Assembly: GCA_006937955.1 (NCBI GenBank)
Contig: SSNP01000125.1
Span: forward strand, 1,084,072 to 1,148,071
Direction of reading: 5' to 3'
Origin: Pachypanchax playfairii
Taxonomy: Eukaryota; Chordata; Actinopteri; Cyprinodontiformes; Aplocheilidae
Length of the DNA: 64,000 nucleotides
Shown: piece by piece, positions 11,328 through 23,610 of the stretch
Numbering within the stretch: the first letter of the stretch is position 1
Layout: every line of letters starts with the position of its first letter
Position numbers and translations under genes: made by a program
Notes under the pieces: generated by a model
What the model was told of the DNA's origin: nothing
Databases searched by the model: none
The model's input: only the letters and a program-made list of their open reading frames with translations

Positions 11328-11440
11328 GAGGAACCGGGCCACTGCATTTTGCACAAGTTGAAGACAGCGCAGTGAAGTTTGGCTCAATCCAATATAAAGG
11401 GCGTTGCAGTAATCCAAACGTGAGCTGATGAAGGCATGAG

Positions 11441-11472
<32 letters not shown>

Positions 11473-14400
11473 ATCGCAAATTTCTGCAAGAAAAAGCCGG
11501 GCAACCCAAATGGTACTCAATTTTTTTTGACAAGGTTGGCAGGTCTGCTCCATTGTCGAGGCAGCTGACCTTAGTTGTGGCCACAAGGTTGTTGGTGCCT
11601 GTCGTGGTGGCAACCCTCGAACCCGCTGGTGGACACCTGTGGTGAGGGATGTTGTCAAGCTGAAGAAGGAGTCCTATCAGGCCTGTCTGGCTTGTGGGAC
11701 TCTAGAGGCAGCTGATACGTATCGGCATTCCAAGCAGAACACAGCCCATGTGGTCACCGCGGCAAAAACCTGGGCATGGGAGGAGTTCAGCATGGCCATG
11801 GAGAAAGACTTCCGTATGGCTTCGAGCGGATTCTGATCCACCGTCAGACATCTCAGAAGAGGGAAGCAATGCACCATCAATACAATTTATGGTGATAAGA
11901 TTCACCTGGAGTTTCCTAAGGTTCTGGATTTTGTGGGGCTGTCTGCAACATCACGTGGACATCTGGGGCAGTTCCTCTTGATTGGCAGACTAGGATGGTG
12001 GTCCCCTCTTCAAAAAGGGGGACCATAGGGTGTGCTCCTACTATAGGGGGATCACAATCCCAAGCCTCCCAAGGTCTATTTGGGGGGGGTCTGGAGAGGA
12101 AGGTCCGTCGGATAGTCGAGAATTGGCTTCAGGAAGAACATTGTGATTTTTGCCCTGCCTGTGGAACACTGGACCAGCTTTACACCCTCAGCAGGGAATT
12201 AGAGGGATCATGGGAGTTCGCCGAATCAGTCTATGTGTTTTGTGGATTTAGAGAAGGTGTGCGACCGTGTCCCTCGGGGATTCCTGTGGGCGGTGCTCTG
12301 GTAGTATGGTGTACCAGGCCCTTTAATACGGGCTGTTTGGTCCTTTTACGACCAATGTAAGACTTTTGTCCGCATTGCCGGCAGCAACACCCGCCCCAGA
12401 GCACAATGCTAACGCACGATTGGTCTGAACCACCAGTGGTTTAGAGTCAAACTGTTTAGTTGGAGCAGTAAAAGATGGATTTTCATGGGTTTGGAAAACT
12501 CAAAATCTTGAGAAAATCCATCTTGCAGTGCAAGGTTATTTCCTGACATAACCCTTTGCATTTACCCAGGCTGGCATAACGAAGATAATGGCCTATGCTC
12601 CCCTTAGGCTGCATTTAAATCAAATTTGTTATTTGATCATTATTTTTGCTTTTTGATAGATTGATCTACATAAAAACAAAACAAACAACAATTTCACATC
12701 AAACCAATGAACATACACAGTCCAACTATCCTCAATCTCGCAACTCACATGTTGACAGCTGTGGGAGAGACCTGTGATAAATAAGACCATGTAGTGGTGG
12801 GGATTATAAACAACCTGTGTGATTTATAGTGTCAAGGCTTGCTAACATTCTGTGACTTTAGACTCCAGAGACTTCATTTCTTCTGCCTAAGTGAGAGACA
12901 CAGGCAGAGCTGGCCCTGAGCCGCATGGTGCCCTAGGCGAAAAAGAATTTTAGCGCTCCCTACCATCTGGAACAGAAACAACCTAACTCAATAACTGGAT
13001 TACATTGCAATAAATATTTATTTATACTAAAGTGAATAGTACAGAATATAAATGGAACAGTGAAATGAAAATAAAACTTGCTCAAAACAATATTAACAGT
13101 AAACAACTGCAATAAGTAACAACAGATAAAATGGTTTTACTTTATGTCAATAATAATAATTGGGATTTTGCACTCCCTCTAGCAGATGGGGCCCTAGGCA
13201 ATGGCCTGAGTGGCCTATGCGGACACAGGTGCATGGGGACTTTAATTAGTCGCTGGCAGCATCTTTTACATTTATTTTGATATTGGTTTTATTCTTACAC
13301 AGTGTAAACAAACAAGCCAATGGTACTGTTGAGCTTAAAATAGAAGTTTTATTGGGGCAATTGCTGCACACTTAAAACATTTCTTCAGAATTTTTGATGG
13401 TTTCATGTATTATTTACAAACATGTGCTCCACCAATTCTGAACTGCTTTGCTTCTCAGCACAAGATAACAACTGAAGTTGTGGGTCACTTCGGTTATGGA
13501 TTGAAATTCCACTAAAACTGATCTACTGTAGGAGTTTTCATTACTCACTGACCATCTTTGAAGCAGTGTCTCAGAAATGTCAGTGTACCAACAGAGTTTG
13601 TATGATACAATGTCTGAGGACCATTGTTGTTTGAAAAAATTTGAATCAGGATCCCATAGTCATTGAGATGATCAGGACATGTAGAAAACTAACACCCAGA
13701 CTGATGGCTTCCACATTACTAACCTCATGCTGAGCAACAAGCATAGAGTGATGAATTTACAGCAGATTTAAAAAAGGATTAGGGGATAGGAAGATTGAAA
13801 ATGAAAGAAGGCTGAAAAAAGGAGGAATGAAGAGACATTTAAATGAGTGTTTTTAGTTTTATAATCACAAGGTGATTCCTGACATGCTTTTCATGTGAAT
13901 GACATGTAATATTCTATGTAATTATAGGGGTGCCATTTAGATCCTCCTCAGCAGCAGCTGAGAGATTTATTTTGTTTGACTGAACATCACAGACACTCGC
14001 CGTTAATTTACCCCAAGCACCAATTCAACTTCCTTTTTCCTTTAATATAACATGTATAAACAATTAAATACATAATTTCGATAAATCACCATCTAATCAA
14101 AGTACATCAAGACCAGTTTTTTTTTCAATACTCTGTGGACAAGTCCTACGTTTTTACTGGATATATGCTCCAAACTACACATCAGATGGTCTGATCATTT
14201 CAAAAATCCCCAACCTACAACATATCTCCCAAACTGTGCAGAAGGTGTCTGTTTCACTCATTATGTGTGACTGTCTGAAACTGACAATCTGACATTCACA
14301 CCCACTTCTCACCATTAAGTGAGAAACGAGCTGTGTTCTGCACTCCATTCATGTGTGTGGCACTTTTACTGTGTGGAACCCAGTGCAACACTCTCCATGT

Positions 14401-15203
14401 CCTTCCAGAGGGGATTTGATTTAAAATATCCTCAGGTTATTTCTGTTTCTTTAATAATTTTGCACAAAATTCATTTTCCCTCCACCGCTGTCAACTCTAG
14501 CACCAGACAAGCTTATGCAAGAAAATATGATGTTAGTTGTGATCTGTTTTTGTTTTCTTATCATTCATTCTCAAGTTGCTTCACAAGGCTGCAACAGCTG
14601 CAAGGTTAGTGTTAAATCAGTTATAGCAACAATAATGTTTGCAAAATGTACAAAGTAGTTTCAATGAAAAAACAGCAACTAGAACAAATCAGAATGAGTT
14701 TGCTTTTTTCCTTGAAGCTGCAGGATGTTGAATCAATGCCACAGACATTATAGCTAATGAAAGAAACACTTGTTTCCTTACATACCAGCCTTTTCAACAA
14801 CAAATATGATTAAATTTGTATATGTGTTGCAGATCTTTGATCTAAAACTAACAGCCGATAAACTCTGCTAAGATACAGCTACCCTCAATCATGACTGAAT
14901 TTTGTAAACCTTCTTCATTGTAGAAGTTATCAAAAGGCTGTACCAGCTGTCCATTTTACAAGTACACAGCATGAAGATCCATACACACATGATTGCACTA
15001 CAGCTGGGGAGCAACACTGGCACGACCCTCTCAGATGAAATTCAGGTCCTAAACTGCATGTGTACAGGAATGTAATAAAGAACTTCAAAACAATTGCCCC
15101 CTAGTGGCTGATTGCAGGATAAGTCCAGCCTCCTCCATAAACAAATGGGGCATATCCATCCATCCATCCATCCATCCATCCATCCATCCATCCATCCATC
15201 CAT
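11328..15203. repeat. 3.9-kb block, second copy
   Basis: This repeats 7442-11317 with a constant offset of 3886. It contains the LINE C-terminal fragment (11328-11440, minus), (GT)14 (11441-11468), the second LINE fragment (11469-12391, plus) and the hairpin (12472-12524). 12525-15150 has no recognised gene. It continues into the full-length (CCAT)n tract and unique flank. Confidence 0.95.
11469..12391 (+). pseudogene. Second copy of the broken LINE fragment
   Basis: Same sequence as 7583-8505, with identical frameshifts and the same internal deletion. Sharing every defect means the two entries are one insertion seen twice, not two insertions. Confidence 0.8.
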
Positions 15204-15275
15204 CCATCCATCCATCCATCCATCCATCCATCCATCCATCCATCCATCCATCCATCCATCCATCCATCCATCCAT
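15155..15275. repeat. (CCAT)n microsatellite, about 30 units
   Basis: An uninterrupted tetranucleotide array. On the minus strand it reads as a repeating Met-Asp-Gly-Trp frame, which is not a real protein. Confidence 0.98.
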
Positions 15276-15600
15276 TCTCTGAACCTGCTTCTTCCTGTTC
15301 AGGGTTGCAGGGAGCTGGTGTCTACTTCCAGTGGTCTTTGGGCAAGAGGTGAGGGACACCCTGGACAGGTTGCCAGTCCATTGCAGAACCACACATAGAC
15401 AAACAACCATTCACACACACTCATAACTAGGGACAATTTAGAGTCGCCAATTAACCTCTTGCATGTTTTTGAACTGTGGGAGGAAACCAGAGTCCTTGGA
15501 GAAAACCCACGCATTCAACATATAAACTCCATGCACAAAGGTGCTACTAACTGCACCACCGTGCAGCCCATGGGGGATTTCTTCATAGAAAAATTAAAAA
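15276..15600. repeat. Dispersed fish repeat tail next to (CCAT)n
   Basis: The stretch has phrases widespread in fish genomes: CACCCTGGACAGGTTGCCAG, ACACATAGACAAACAACCAT, GGGACAATTTAGAGTC, CTGTGGGAGGAAACC and AGAAAACCCACGC. These usually occur beside TCCA/CCAT arrays and look like the 3' portion of an old retroelement. Family assignment is not certain. Confidence 0.6.
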
Positions 15601-15773
15601 TACACGGTATATCAACGCTTATTGATTCACGTAGTTCTTGTTCAACTGCTACATTTTCAACTGCTACTTTTTCTAGCATGACTATTTGGTTTTAGTTACT
15701 CGATGCTTAACCCCCCCCTCCGCCCACCATGACTGTGTGTTGGTGAGTAGGCAGGACTTCTAACCCTCTAGTG

Positions 15774-15986
15774 CAGGGGTGGCGAACTCCAGGCCTCAAG
15801 AGCCACAATCCTACACATTTTAGATGTTCCCCTAATTCAATACACCTGCTGCAGATGAACAGGTCATAAACAGGCTTCTACAGGACTTGCTGAGAGGTTG
15901 CAAATTTGAATCAGGTGTGTTGAAGCGGGGGAACATCTAAAATGTGAAGGATTGTGTCTCTCGAGGCTTGGAGTTGGGCACACCTG
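15774..15986. mobile_element. hAT MITE, 213 bp, perfect 8-bp target duplication
   Basis: CTCTAGTG occurs immediately before (15766-15773) and after (15987-15994) the element. Termini are inverted: CAGGGGTGGCGAACTCCAGG on the left and CAGGTGTGCCCAACTCCAAG (reverse complement) on the right. An 8-bp target duplication and CAGGGGTG-type ends are typical of non-autonomous hAT elements. The interior is largely palindromic and has no coding capacity. Confidence 0.9.
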
Positions 15987-16384
15987 CTCTAGTGTGAAGA
16001 ATCTGATACCTAAAATAGAGCATGACACAAACATAATAACATAGATGTAGACTGAGACATGTCGTCCATCTTTATACATACTCAGTCACCAGGATGCAGT
16101 TGGGAAGTAGATCATACCAGATATTAGGTGACACTACTGCATGATGGGTAGTAGCCTGGATGTGAGGCCAGCAAAGACACATCTGCTTTAACCTGATGCA
16201 TTTTTCATGACCAAGTCACCTGCTGAACATTGGCCCTGTCATTAATATGCTGGCAGCATGATAGTGACCCCCCCCCACAGAACCTCACCATGGAAATATT
16301 GTGCAGCTTAACTGCATAAGCACTTTGTGTTATCATAAATTAACTGTAAATTCCAGAACATATATTTTACAGATAAATATAACT

Positions 16385-16670
16385 TTTTACCTCCGCTAAG
16401 GAGGTAATGTTTTCATCTGGGTTTATCTGTCTGACTGTCTGTTAGCAGAATAACTCAAAAACTAATGGATGGATTTTGATGAAAATTTTAGGAAAGGTCA
16501 GAGATGATCCAAGTAACAATCCATTAGATTTTGAGGGTGATCCGGATTACCATCTGGAATATGGAATTTTTTTAAGGATACGGACATAATACTTTCAACA
16601 ATGTGTCCAAGTGCTGCTTGGCAGAGGTCTGCGCTCTCCGAGTGCTTTTCTAGTCAATTTTTATTTTAAT
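16385..16670. repeat. Widespread dispersed repeat (CCTCCGCTAAGGAGG family)
   Basis: It begins near TTTACCTCCGCTAAGGAGGT and ends near GCAGAGGTCTGCGCTCTCC with GAGTGCTTTTCTAG. A middle part reads CAAAAACTAATGGATGGATT. This family is found across many animals, usually as a non-coding interspersed repeat. No protein is encoded. Confidence 0.6.
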
Positions 16671-17304
16671 TCTTACTTTTGCTTTATTCTCTGTGTAATT
16701 ACACCCAATGAAAATTCCTTGTATTGTGCAAATGATAGGCTACTTGGCAGTAAACCAACTCAGATTCTGATTCAGTGTGTAATTTATACATGTTTAGAGT
16801 GTGTTTCTTATTTTTGATGATTTATTTTGAACTTTTCTTCTTATATTAGAACATAACCAGATTAAGAATTAGTTTTAATCAATGATCTACTTATTTATTT
16901 ATTTCCTCTTAATTTTAGTTATATTTTTCCTTTCAGTCTCCAAAAGCTCTTAGTGAAGCTTTAATTTTCCGATGAACTCTTGCAACGTGTGTATGTGTGT
17001 GTGTGTGTGTATCATTTTGTGTGTTTGAGTGAGAAAGAGAAGGGAGGTCAAAATAACCTTACAAAAAGACTCCTATTCTCTGTCCAGTTGCTTTGAAATG
17101 TAGCGATGTTTGTATACAACTAAATGAAATTTTAACATATTCAAACTATTAGAAATATGTAATTACATGTTGGCAAAATAGTTACAACATTGTAAAAGAA
17201 CACTTTACTTGCAAACGTTTGTTCTGAAACATGTCAACAATGAAGTTTGTTTAGATTCTCAATCACACATAACATCATGTCAGTCAAAAAACATTTCCAA
17301 AAAG

Positions 17305-17830
17305 GCAGCTGGAAACTTTTTTTTCTGTTTCTTGAAGCTGTTTCACTTTTCATCCTAAAAGCTTCTTCAGTTTTAACATGAGTTTAGAGTTCCAGGGTTA
17401 GAAGTTGTTGTGACCAAGGAATGCTTAGGATTATTAAAGTCACAAGGGTTTCTGACACACCTGTGTAAGAGTTGTTAATTCATTGTTCCCTGTGACTTAC
17501 ATATGTGAGATGTAGTAGTCAACTGTTTCACAGCCTTGATTGTTTTGAAACTGCCTTAGAATAATCATTAATGCAGCATTGTAGGCGTTAGATGGAGCCT
17601 GAGGCCACTTCCTCTGTTTAATGTAGGTTTTTCCCTTTTAACACATGCGACGTCCTTCATGCCTCTTTCAAATCGTCTATTTTCTTTGTCTACAATATGT
17701 AGATTACTGTCCTCAAAAGAGTGTCCTTTATCTTTAAGGTGTACGTGTTCAGCTGAGTCTGGACCTGAAGATCTGGTTCTCCTGTGTTGTGCATGAGTCT
17801 GTGGAGGTTGTTTAGTTTCTCATATGCAGA
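17305..17830 (-). pseudogene. Penelope-like retroelement, C-terminal GIY-YIG endonuclease remnant
   Basis: On the minus strand one open frame from about 17825 to the stop at 17568 reads ETKQPPQTHAQHRR, then SGPDSAEHVHLKDKGHSFED, then RRFERGMKDVACV, and ends KREKPTLNRGSGLRLHL. These are the hallmarks of the C-terminal endonuclease of Penelope-like elements (the G-E-T-K-Q, H-R-R, G-H-S-F-D and L-N-R-G-x-G-L patterns). The usual Y-V-G before E-T-K is damaged by a small deletion. The usual W in the WFERG block is R here. The region down to 17305 (TGAAGAAGCTTTTAGGATG on the minus strand) matches the typical PLE 3' trailer. The reverse-transcriptase part is missing. Confidence 0.8.
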
Positions 17831-17850
17831 GGACTGAACACTTCTCACTA

Positions 17851-20505
17851 CAGTAATGAAGCAGCAATGTAGGCCATGGATCTGTGTTACTGTGAGAAAG
17901 TCAGAAAGTTAATCTGACATTCTCAAACTTGCTCGTCTCCTTCCACAATTAAATAAACAAACAAATAAACAGAAAACCCACAATTATCTCTGGCCAAAAA
18001 GTCCCAGTTTTGTTTGATCAGTCCTAAGGATTTTCTCCCAGGAGCTTTGTGGCTCATTGACATTCATTGTGTTTATCTCTAATCAGTTTTATGTATTTTT
18101 CTGTCAGTAGTGGAGCATCTTCTTCCATGGGGCTCTTTTTGGTTCAAAATGCAACAAATGGTGTGATCAGAAACAGACTTATTTTGACCTTTGAGTTTAT
18201 TTTGAATAGTTTTAGGGTTTTCTAGCTGATGATAAACTTGAAGATGCCCATGTTACAAATAAAGAAACACTTTATCAAACAGTTTATCAAAACTCTTTAG
18301 GAGGACCAACAAATCTTTTCACACAATTTTATCATTAATTTGTTAAATAACATTTTTTAGATAGTTTTTGTTTACTGTGTCTCATCCTAAAGACATGGAG
18401 TTATTAGACAGCTGCTTTTATTTATCACTTTTCAGGAGAAATGAAGCATCATTTTAATGAGCTGTGAGGGAACCAGCAAATTTGGGCACATCGGTAAATG
18501 AAACATTTCAGTCAGTGTTCAGTTTTTTAGGGTGGATTAAATGTGAAAAGAGTGTTAAATTATTCAAGCTACAGTAACTAACTCAAAGCAGAAAAAAGGG
18601 TCAAACATAAATGTTCCTGAATTATGTGTGTTTAGAAATATGGGATGTTTGACTACATCTGCTACAATAATTAATTACTAATAATTATACAATAATTGTC
18701 TTTTCTGCTTTAATCAGTTTAGGAACATGTGTGCCTTAATATTATGACCACTGTGGTCAAATACGTATAATCATTGTATGACAATCTACTTCTGACATTC
18801 ATTCTGCTGCTGCAGCCTTTTAAAGGCAAAATGTGTTTTTTTTATTTGTGTTAGATGTTCTGATGTGAGAATAACTATTTTCATTTCATTATTAAAGGTC
18901 TTAGATAGCTCACCATTATGCAAACTGCATGTAAGAGGAGATAAAATATTCAAACCAGGCAGAACACGTCATGTTTCTGTTTTGCTGCTCACTTAATATT
19001 CTCATCCGCACCACCTATGAGCACTTTAGCTTCATTCCCTGCGCATGTCCTCACCCTTTATAAGGAGAATCAGCTCTTTCATTCAATGCTAGTCTGTTGT
19101 ATGCCTCCATGCTGCACTCATCATGCAACCTCTGTAAACCTGTACCTGTCTGTACAACTGGTGACACATTGAAAGTAAAGCACACAAAGATCTAAAACTG
19201 GAGTTCAAATCACTAAAGAGAGCAAGAAACACAGAGCTGGTTTGCAGGTAATTTAACTGGTTGATCTCATGTTGGTGAAACCAGGGAGTATTTATACAAG
19301 GAGGTGTGATTACAGAGTGGATGAGTGAGAATCTACACAAACTGAGCAAATGTAGCAATGGACACAGGAAGGAAGTGTAACATGCTAAGTACAAGAAATC
19401 TCAGAATTTATCCAGATAAGAGATCTAAAACTGTGGCATCTTCAAAATCCAACATTCAAGTTTCTTGTTATTTCAGACTGATAACAGCAGCACCCAAATG
19501 CACCACAACAAAACTTGAAGCAAAAATTTATTTTAAAACACACTGTAGATGAAGGCGATGCACAATGCACCTTTTACTTTCCTTTGCGAGTAGGAGATCC
19601 AAGATGGCGGCAGCACGGAATGATGTCACATGCCAATGGAGGTTCAGTGAGGTGATTATTTTGAGGTAAGTGGTTACTGATGACTGGTTAGTATCTGACT
19701 TTTGCAGAGGAACAGTGAGTTTGTGCTGCTGAGGTAAGTAATTAGAACAGACAGAAGATGTAGCGGCTCATGCTAGCGTCTAGTTACGAGGGGCAAAGCA
19801 GTTAGTCAGACAATCCGAGTTCATTCACAGTACACATGCAGAAAAATCCAGAACATGATCCAATATTTTGATCCAGTAGTTGAAAAGATAGTCACTTACA
19901 GTTGTAGGCAGGCAGATATGCAGACAAGGGCTTAGGCGCTGGCAGGGTTGATAAACACACTGATCCAGAATCTGAGTAATCCGAGTCCGGTACATTTCCA
20001 AGCACTGAAGCACAAGACATTCAACAAACTGTCGACTAGTGAATGGCAAACAATCCCCTTATAAAAAGGGCGGGGACAAGTGCTGGTAATGACAGACTGA
20101 AAATGCTCACAAGTGAGGATGATGATGATGATGAATGAATGAACACAGACTGAGAAATATCATATTTCTCTCATATTTTTTTCCAGCACCTTTATCTATA
20201 TCATCATGTGTAAACAGCAGACAGACATAAGTGTTGTTTTGCAGAGCGGTCTGTCTTTTTGCAGATCAGCCATGTTTTTGAGTGCACCATCTTATAAAGT
20301 ATAACAGAGACAGTAATATTGTTATTACAGAAACAGTCTGATAATGATTGGTGGAGTATTTTTAGTAACTGGAAAATCTTTAAATATTGTCTGAGGTAAA
20401 ACAAGGAGCCCTTTCATATCTGCAGGCTTCCTATGTGTACTTATAAAACTTCTGGGAGTTTTTTACTTGTTAAGGTTCATGCAGGTTGTACACATCCATG
20501 GATCT
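17851..20505. other. No gene recognised
   Basis: AT-rich non-coding sequence. 19590-19625 has GATCCAAGATGGCGGCAGCA, the kind of motif seen at LINE 5' ends, but no ORF follows. A GATGATGATG/GAAT microsatellite lies at about 20119-20144. Confidence 0.5.
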
Positions 20506-20509
20506 TTAA

Positions 20510-21090
20510 AGAGGTAATTTCACACAAATTTCACAATTTTGTGGTTATTTCTTAAGTATTAACCTGTAATATAAAACATTTTATATCTGAAAAACGTTAG
20601 GAAACACTGATTAACAGACCTTTAAATCTATCTGCGTGAAGATTTGTCAGGTTTTGGCCACAATTCATTAATATTCATTATGTGTATTTGCTGGACTCAG
20701 ATTGGCTAACAAACTAGCCTATGAGAGCACAGCTTCCTGTATCCTCCCTCACTGCGCATGGCAACAGTGCACCGAGTATCTTCCTGTTTGATGCATGTTT
20801 ATGCTAACAGCTTTTAGCCAGCAGCATGCTAGGCGTGGTTTCAACTGTGGAGCTAATTTGATTTAATTAGATTTTATTTTGATTTGATTTTGATGAGCAA
20901 ATGAGTTGTGACGTAACAAATACAGGGTGTTTGAACTCGGATGTTATCGCCACCTGCATAGTTTGAGAGATTAAAACTGAAAGAGAAGTTGTTGACCTGT
21001 TTTCACACCCACTATGAAGGTAAGAACACCTGTGGAGCTAAAGTATTCAACAGAAACCTCAGAAAAACAGTTTTTACTTGAATGGCCTCT
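20510..21090 (+). mobile_element. TTAA MITE family, copy A
   Basis: It starts AGAGGTAATTTCACAC after a TTAA (20506-20509) and ends GAATGGCCTCT before TTAT. The family shows inverted AGAGGCC/GGCCTCT ends. The conserved interior has CTCATTAATATTCAT-like, GCTGGACTCAGATTGGCTAA, TTATGCTAACAGCTTTTAGC and ATCGCCACCTGC segments, and a conserved ACTATGAAGGTAAGAACACC. A SINE has inserted directly against its right end, which may explain the imperfect right TTAA. Confidence 0.8.
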
Positions 21091-21095
21091 TTATG

Positions 21096-21392
21096 AGGCG
21101 ACTGTGGCTCAGAGGTTAGAGCGGTCATCCTCCAATCAGAAGGTTGGCGGATTGATCCCGGCTTCTACCACCACATGTCGAAGTGTCCTTGAGCAAGACA
21201 CAGAGCCCCATCTAGCCCCCCGATCTGCATATTGGGTTGTGTGACTGTTAGCCCCTCCCTTCTTACCCTGATTTACATATTGGGATGTGTGATTTGGTAA
21301 ACGTAAAAAAAAAACACTGTACTGTTAAAGCGCTTTGAGTGGTCTGAATGACTAGAAAAGCGCTATACAAATACAGGACATTTACCATTTAA
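21096..21392 (+). mobile_element. tRNA-derived SINE
   Basis: The head has RNA polymerase III promoter boxes: an A box in TGGCTCAGAGGTTAGAGCGG and a B box in GGTTGGCGGATTGATCCCG, as in a tRNA. The body has TGTCGAAGTGTCCTTGAGCA. The tail has AAAGCGCTTTGAGTGGTCTG and AAAAGCGCTATACAAATAC, resembling LINE 3' ends that supply reverse transcriptase in trans. It is not a tRNA gene because the acceptor and anticodon stems do not close and the body is too long. Confidence 0.82.
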
Positions 21393-22570
21393 TACCAGCT
21401 CTTTATTCTCATTTATTCAACCTGTGGGTGTTACTTTCTTTCTTCAGTTGAGTCTTTTTTGTATCTACCTGTACTTTGAAGTGGGATATTGAAGTGTTAG
21501 AGACAGAATGCTCTCAGCAGGGTAAGTTTCCATTTTTATGAGATATCAGCTTGATTCCTGCAAAACTAAGTGTTTTTGCCAAAGTAAGTCTAGTTTCCTG
21601 GATGAGGTGGAGACCAGATGTTAAGAGCCTCTTGGTGAACTGTGAGAGCTGTTGGCATTGGTGAAACAAGCCAAAATGTCAAGATGCACCTTTTGAAGGT
21701 CATCCTGACCTGAGAATCATTTCATGGAAATGTTTTTGCCAAAGTCGATTTTCATTCATGAGTGTGGGACTTGTTTGACCTAGATGCATGTTCAAGGCTT
21801 TCAAAACTTTATGTAATTACCTCAAAAGTTGAATTTAGTTGGAAGGTTGTCTCTGTTTCTGTGTATAGCCAAATAAAATTCAGATGACCTGTCATCTTTT
21901 TCAATCATCTCTTTTTAAAATACTCAAAGAAAAACTTAACTCTTCTGTTCTTTGGCTCTGGACTGGGCTAAAGGGTTGAAGGCACGATTCTTTGTCTGTT
22001 ATGTTCATGCTCGCTGCAGGTACCTGGCACGAACCCTAAAAAGGTCAGGAATGTTTTTGCTCATGCAGTTTCCTCTGAGTCTGGATGAAGAAAAGAATCT
22101 GCAACCTTTACAAAGAAAAATCCATATTATAACATATCACTCAGGATGATGGCTGTCCTTAATTAGCATATGCATATGGAGGTTTAAGATTACTGACTAA
22201 ATTGTCATGTGAATACAAAGTTTTTGATAATGTTTTGGTTATAATTGCAACAGCAGAAAGAAAAAGAAAAAGGTCTCTCTGAAGAGAGTGTATGAGCAGA
22301 GATACTCAGCTTTCCCTGGCAGTTTGCCAGGAATGTGAATAAACATAAGTCTTGCTCATGAGTGGTTTGTTTGTTTGTTTGTTTGGTTAACTGCACGAAA
22401 AGACATCTGAGATAGTACACACTCTGACATAGCTGCATCACGGGGTTGAGAATGAGAACTCCCAGACGATCAAATTAACGTGAGTTATGTCTCACAAGTG
22501 TATTATGAGTTAGAAAACATTAAACATTAAGGATTCAATAATGTTATATATATATATATATATAAGGGTA
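21393..22570. other. No gene recognised
   Basis: Non-coding. It contains a short TTTG tandem array near 22364-22385 and a (TA) run at about 22548-22563. Short frames have no known domain. Confidence 0.5.
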
Positions 22571-22572
22571 TA

Positions 22573-22790
22573 AGGTATTCAATCAGTCTGCGTGAAGATT
22601 TGTCCGACTTTGGCTCCAACTCATTAATATTCATTATTCAAATTTGCTGGACTCAGATTGGCTAACAAACTAGCCCAGGAGAGCAAGGCATCCTGTTTCC
22701 TTCCCCACTGTGCATGGCAACAGCGCACCAAGTCTCTTTTGGTTTGATACGTGTTTATGCTAACAGCTTTTAGCCAGCAGCGTGCTAACA
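22573..22790 (+). mobile_element. TTAA MITE family, partial copy B
   Basis: Interior of the same family: CAGTCTGCGTGAAGATTTGT, GCTGGACTCAGATTGGCTAA, GCATGGCAACAGCGCACC and TTATGCTAACAGCTTTTAGC. Both termini are missing, so no target duplication can be seen. Confidence 0.75.
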
Positions 22791-23610
22791 TTACATTTTA
22801 AAATTAGTGTATTTAAGGCAGCTGTTCTCATTTGACTACCACACATAAATACCTAAATACCAGATGATTTAAATCACTTTCATCAATTTAGAAATAGTGC
22901 AAAAAGTCTCAACAACTCCACATTCTGTCCTACCTGGATCCCTGAAGGTTGTCTGTTTCACCCTCGCAGCACCTGATCCTGCCTCTCCTCCTCTGATCAT
23001 GACATCTTCATATTCTGTTGTATGATTTATTTTTAAATATTTCAGGAGTTTTATAGTGTTTTCACGTGTTGGTTCAGTCATTTTAAGGGTAGGAACACCA
23101 TTTGTAGAAGGAAAGTTAATATTTCAAACACCATCTGTAACGCTTGACTGGAAGTTAGTGCTTTTATTTTGATAGTACACACAGTAGACTTCCTCCACAG
23201 ATCCTGTCGGTGTAAAAGCACATAGCATGCTACCGGTGAAACACTCACAGTCTTCATACACTTACAGACTGCATTGATGCTGTTTGGGACACTAAAGTTG
23301 CTCCACACGACGGTGTTTGTTCTGTTAATTCTAGCTGACAGCAAGCGGACTAGAGCAACAGGTGAGCAGTGCCGCTCTGCGTCTTTCTGCTTTTATACTG
23401 TAACATCACGCGCTTTGTTAGGCAGAAGAAGAAGTAGTTCCGACTAACTGAACATGGTTTAAACAATTGAACAGTTAATGACAAAATGCATATTGACTTA
23501 AAATTACTAAAATATCAATATTTTAACAAGATAATTGAATTCAAAACATCAAAAGCTGGAATCGGTGGTATCAAGCTTTTAGTATCGATTCGCACATCCT
23601 GAGTTTTTAA
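22791..23610. other. No gene recognised
   Basis: Non-coding between MITE copies. Short minus-strand frames have no recognisable domain. Confidence 0.45.

Noticed and set aside
7442..15203. A biological tandem duplication
   Set aside because: Identity of all decay, equal microsatellite length and the placeholder gap make an assembly duplicate more likely. Kept as a repeat feature, not as a biological event.
15155..15275. CRISPR-like regular array
   Set aside because: A 4-base period with no spacers, in a vertebrate genome.
15085..15410. Minus-strand protein of repeated Met-Asp-Gly-Trp
   Set aside because: It is a translation of the (CCAT)n microsatellite.
21096..21170. A possible tRNA gene (A and B boxes present)
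   Set aside because: The boxes belong to a SINE head. The sequence runs on into a SINE body and LINE-like tail, and no cloverleaf with a closed acceptor stem can be drawn.
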